Positions 60,279 to 64,000 of a stretch of DNA of 64,000 nt are shown piece by piece. The position numbers and the translations under genes are program-made. Position 1 is the first letter of the stretch, and each line of letters starts with the position of its first letter. Under the pieces are notes generated by a model. The model saw nothing but the letters and a program-made list of their open reading frames with translations, had not been told where the DNA came from and did not search any database. The stretch is from Salinisphaera sp963835375 (lineage in GTDB: Bacteria > Pseudomonadota > Gammaproteobacteria > Nevskiales > Salinisphaeraceae), in the NCBI GenBank assembly GCA_963835375.1, contig CAWIGB010000012.1:124001-188000 (forward strand), in the 5' to 3' direction.

Positions 60279-60864
60279 CCCCTGAGCAGCTCGGCCACGA
60301 CGGGCCAGTGCGCTCGCGAATCCGCGGCCATTCCATCTTGAGCCACGGCGTATAGCGCTCGGGATCCGCTCGGCGAGGCTCGGCGTCGAGTGCGTCGGGC
60401 GATAAGAACGAGAAATCGGCAATCTCGTTGGGGTTGCCGGCCACCGGCGCATCCGAGCAGGCGACGAACACCGAGCACATTTCGTGCTCGGCCCCGATAT
60501 CGCCGAACTGGGCGTGGTATTCGAACTTGTAGAGATACGTCACATCGGCGTCGACGTCGATCTCTTCGCGCAGACGGCGTTTGGCGGCCTCGGCCACGGT
60601 TTCGCCGCGACGCGGATGGCTGCATACACTGTTGGACCAGAAGCCGCCCCAGAGCTGCTTGCCATCGGCGCGCTGCTGCATCAGCACCTCGCCCTCGCTG
60701 TTGAACAGGAAGATCGAGAACGCGCGATGAAGGACACCTTCACCCAGATGCGCTTCGGCCTTGGGCATGTGGCCGAGTACGTTGTCATCCGAGTCGACCA
60801 GGATCAGCGGTTCGTCGTCGAAGGAAACGACCTCGGCGGCACCGGCATCGATGTTCGTGCTCAT
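60275..60864 (-). CDS. idi: Isopentenyl-diphosphate isomerase, type I (frameshifted at the 3' end)
   Basis: A Nudix-fold enzyme that interconverts IPP and DMAPP, needed when IPP comes from mevalonate. About 196 residues: HRAFSIFLFNSEGEVLMQQRA, the catalytic Cys in WSNSVCSHP, the Nudix region RRLREEIDVDADV and FEYHAQFGD. A frame change near 60312 gives the natural end PVVAELLRG. Last gene of the minus-strand mevalonate operon, coupled to mevalonate kinase by ATGA. Confidence 0.93.
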
Positions 60865-61784
60865 GAGCGAATTTCCGTGATGAACGAGTTGTAGCCCGCG
60901 GCCCGCATGGCCGAGGCCACCTCCTGGATTTTATCGTGTTCGGCAACCGCGATCATGGCGCCGCCGCCGCCGCCGCCGGTGAGCTTGGCGCCCAGTGCGC
61001 CGTGGGTGCGGGCGATCTCCACCAGTTCCTCGATTTCCCAGGAGGAAACCTGGAGCGCATTGAGCAGCCCGTGGTCGATATTCATCAGATCGCCCAGTTC
61101 GGCAATGTCGCCGCGCGCGAGCGCATCCACGCCGGCCAGCGCGAGTCCGTCGATCTGGTCGAAGATCGCTTCGTAGCGGGCCGGACTCTTCTGCCAGGCA
61201 GCGCGTACGTTGCCCACCGTCTGCGCGGTGAGCGTGGCCACGCCGGACAGTCCGATAACGACCGGGATCGGCCGCGCGGTGGCCAGATCGCGGATCTCCG
61301 GGCGGGCGGCGGGGTTGTCCTTGCGGAACAGAATCGGCCGGCCGAAGGTGGCCAGCGTGTTGTCGATGCCGCTCGGCGTGCCGTGGGCGATCTTTTCCAC
61401 GTCGAAGGCCAGATTCGAGATCTCGCGCTCGGACAGCTTGATATCGAAGCAGCGTGCCATGGCGCGAATCACGGCCACCGCCAGCGCTGCCGAAGCGCCC
61501 AGGCCGTTGGCGCGCGGCACGCGCGGCGATACGTCGATCCGCATGCCGCGATCGGCCACGCCCAGGCGCTCCGCGATCAGGGTGATCGATTCGTGCAACG
61601 AGCTGATCTTGCCCTCCGGCTCGGAGAAGCGCATTTCCACGCCCCAGCGCGGGATCAGCAGATCGATCTGCTCGGGCTGCGGCCTGACTTCGGCGCGCAC
61701 ATTCAGCGGAATCGGGGCCGCGATCGCGTGCCGCCCGTAGACCACCGAATGCTCGCCGAGCACGATGATCTTGCCGTAGCCCAT
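60861..61784 (-). CDS. mvk: Mevalonate kinase
   Basis: A GHMP kinase that phosphorylates mevalonate. About 307 residues from MGYGKIIVLGEHSVVYGRHA; an in-frame GTG ten codons earlier is possible. The ATP loop is PRANGLGASAALAVAV (about residues 95-110), with GTPSGIDNTLATFG and KLTGGGGGGAMIAV. It follows HMG-CoA reductase so closely that no stop of that gene can be placed before it. Intact. Confidence 0.92.
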   Translation of the reverse strand: MGYGKIIVLGEHSVVYGRHAIAAPIPLNVRAEVRPQPEQIDLLIPRWGVEMRFSEPEGKISSLHESITLIAERLGVADRGMRIDVSPRVPRANGLGASAALAVAVIRAMARCFDIKLSEREISNLAFDVEKIAHGTPSGIDNTLATFGRPILFRKDNPAARPEIRDLATARPIPVVIGLSGVATLTAQTVGNVRAAWQKSPARYEAIFDQIDGLALAGVDALARGDIAELGDLMNIDHGLLNALQVSSWEIEELVEIARTHGALGAKLTGGGGGGAMIAVAEHDKIQEVASAMRAAGYNSFITEIRS

Positions 61785-61789
61785 ATCGC

Positions 61790-63164
<1,375 letters not shown>

Positions 63165-63236
63165 GCGAAACGAACCCTCGCGCGGGATGATCCACGATAC
63201 CGACACCGCATCGATATCGTTGTCTAATACAATAGT

Positions 63237-64000
63237 TTAGCGCAGGCCGCGTTCGTCTGTCGCTGTATGCGCCCTGGCGTTCCCGCCCGGGGCGGTTTCG
63301 AGCGCCACGCCGGGTGCGGCGAAGCCGAGCTCGATGATCTCGGCGCCGGCGGCGTCAAAATCGCCGCGCAGCGCTGTTTCATCGACGTTGGGGCGTGGTG
63401 AACAACAGGCCGACATCGCCGCCGCCCGCGCCGGAGCTCTTGAACACCGCGCCGTGGTGCGCCGCCGCGGCGTGCAGTTCGCGGTGGCGAGCGCTGACGA
63501 TGCCGGCCTTGGCATGGTGGTCCAGCGCGATGAGCGCCTCGAAGTATTCGCGCGCCAGCTGCACGAAGCGCGCGGCCTGGCCCAGATCCTCGGCGGCGTT
63601 CTCGGCGAGCGCGGCCAGGCGGCCGATGTCGGAAGCGAATCCGGCCGGGTTCTGCCGGCCATAGGCATAGACATTGGCGACAAGGTCCGTGGTGCTCGCC
63701 CCGGTGCCGGTGACCACCGCACTGCCGGCCAGACTTTTCGGCCAGCTCAGCGGTGTGGGGGGCTGATCGCGGACATACCCGATGATGCCGCCGTAAACCG
63801 CGGTGGCGACATCGCCGCCGCTGCCGGTGCCGCCCTGGGCATCGCGATGGGCTGCAATGGCGAGCTCGGCGAGCTGCGCCGGCGCTCACCTCGACGCCGG
63901 CGCGGGCCAGCAGCGCCCGGGTCAGGGCGGCGGCGACGGCCGCGCTCGACCCCAGCCCGAGCTTGTGGCCGTCGCGCGCGAAATCGGTGGTGTCGATATG
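63237..64000 (-). CDS. Phosphomevalonate kinase-type GHMP kinase (N-terminus off the window; frameshifted)
   Basis: The ATP loop KLGLGSSAAVAAALTRALLA lies close to the window edge. Next come GGTGSGGDVATAVYGG, VVTGTGASTTDLV and FKSSGAGGGDVGLLF, the pattern of bacterial phosphomevalonate kinase (MvaK2). Frame changes near 63885 and 63395. The C-terminus ends ATDERGLR. It is 73 bases upstream of HMG-CoA reductase on the same strand. Diphosphomevalonate decarboxylase is the missing partner and may lie beyond 64000; this gene could in principle be another GHMP kinase. Confidence 0.82.

Overview
The window is high-GC bacterial chromosome. It most resembles a gammaproteobacterium, perhaps from the Salinisphaera/Nevskiales/Marinobacter-like halophiles, but the genus cannot be fixed from the sequence alone. 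The clues are surA-lptD backed by amgK-murU, LexA with an Escherichia-type SOS box, FolE2, and a two-domain Marinobacter-type fatty acyl-CoA reductase. The order rpmB-rpmG, radC, coaBC, dut, argB, pyrE, exoIII/crc-like is also the one known from pseudomonads, except that algC is missing between dut and argB. No rRNA, tRNA or CRISPR array was seen.

Layout. 1-7.1 kb: outer-membrane biogenesis (surA, lptD), peptidoglycan recycling (amgK, murU) and two lipoproteins (DUF4398, OmpA-like). 7.3-17.5 kb: lexA, a basic hypothetical protein, folE2 with a decayed copy of its 3' end, hinT, the fatty acyl-CoA reductase, aroG, a TauE-like permease, a chemoreceptor and a small membrane protein. 17.6-25.8 kb, all on the minus strand: SDR, DUF1232, a glutamate-synthase-like flavoprotein, mutM, and a four-gene ABC operon of the GldA/F/G plus DUF4340 type. 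25.9-38.8 kb: the conserved housekeeping block, with DUF6880 and DUF4236 proteins inserted, then an AmpG-like transporter and a DUF4139 protein.

39-59.6 kb is the most interesting part. It is a long, mostly co-directional hopanoid locus: ispA divergent, then squalene synthase, squalene-hopene cyclase, HpnG, HpnN, CDP-alcohol phosphatidyltransferase, HpnA, DUF2147, a catalase-like protein, a 2OG-Fe(II) oxygenase, HpnL, a nucleotidyltransferase, a PEP mutase fused to a nucleotidyltransferase, phosphonopyruvate decarboxylase, 2-aminoethylphosphonate transaminase, HpnH, HpnB and HpnM. A full aminoethylphosphonate route, with activating and transferring enzymes, therefore sits inside a hopanoid operon. 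After a truncated IS481-type transposase, 60.3-64 kb carries mevalonate-pathway genes on the minus strand (phosphomevalonate kinase, HMG-CoA reductase, mevalonate kinase, IPP isomerase). Together these could take acetyl-CoA-derived mevalonate to FPP, squalene, hopene and extended hopanoid. A phosphonate head group on a hopanoid or on a companion lipid is a plausible but unproven end point.

Sequence quality. About thirty genes, many of them essential (surA, coaBC, dut, pyrE, mutM, ispA), are split by single-base frame changes. Where homology lets the change be placed, nearly all are +1 insertions that lengthen a short base run. This looks like uncorrected sequencing or assembly error, not decay, so such genes are reported here as single CDSs with the break noted.
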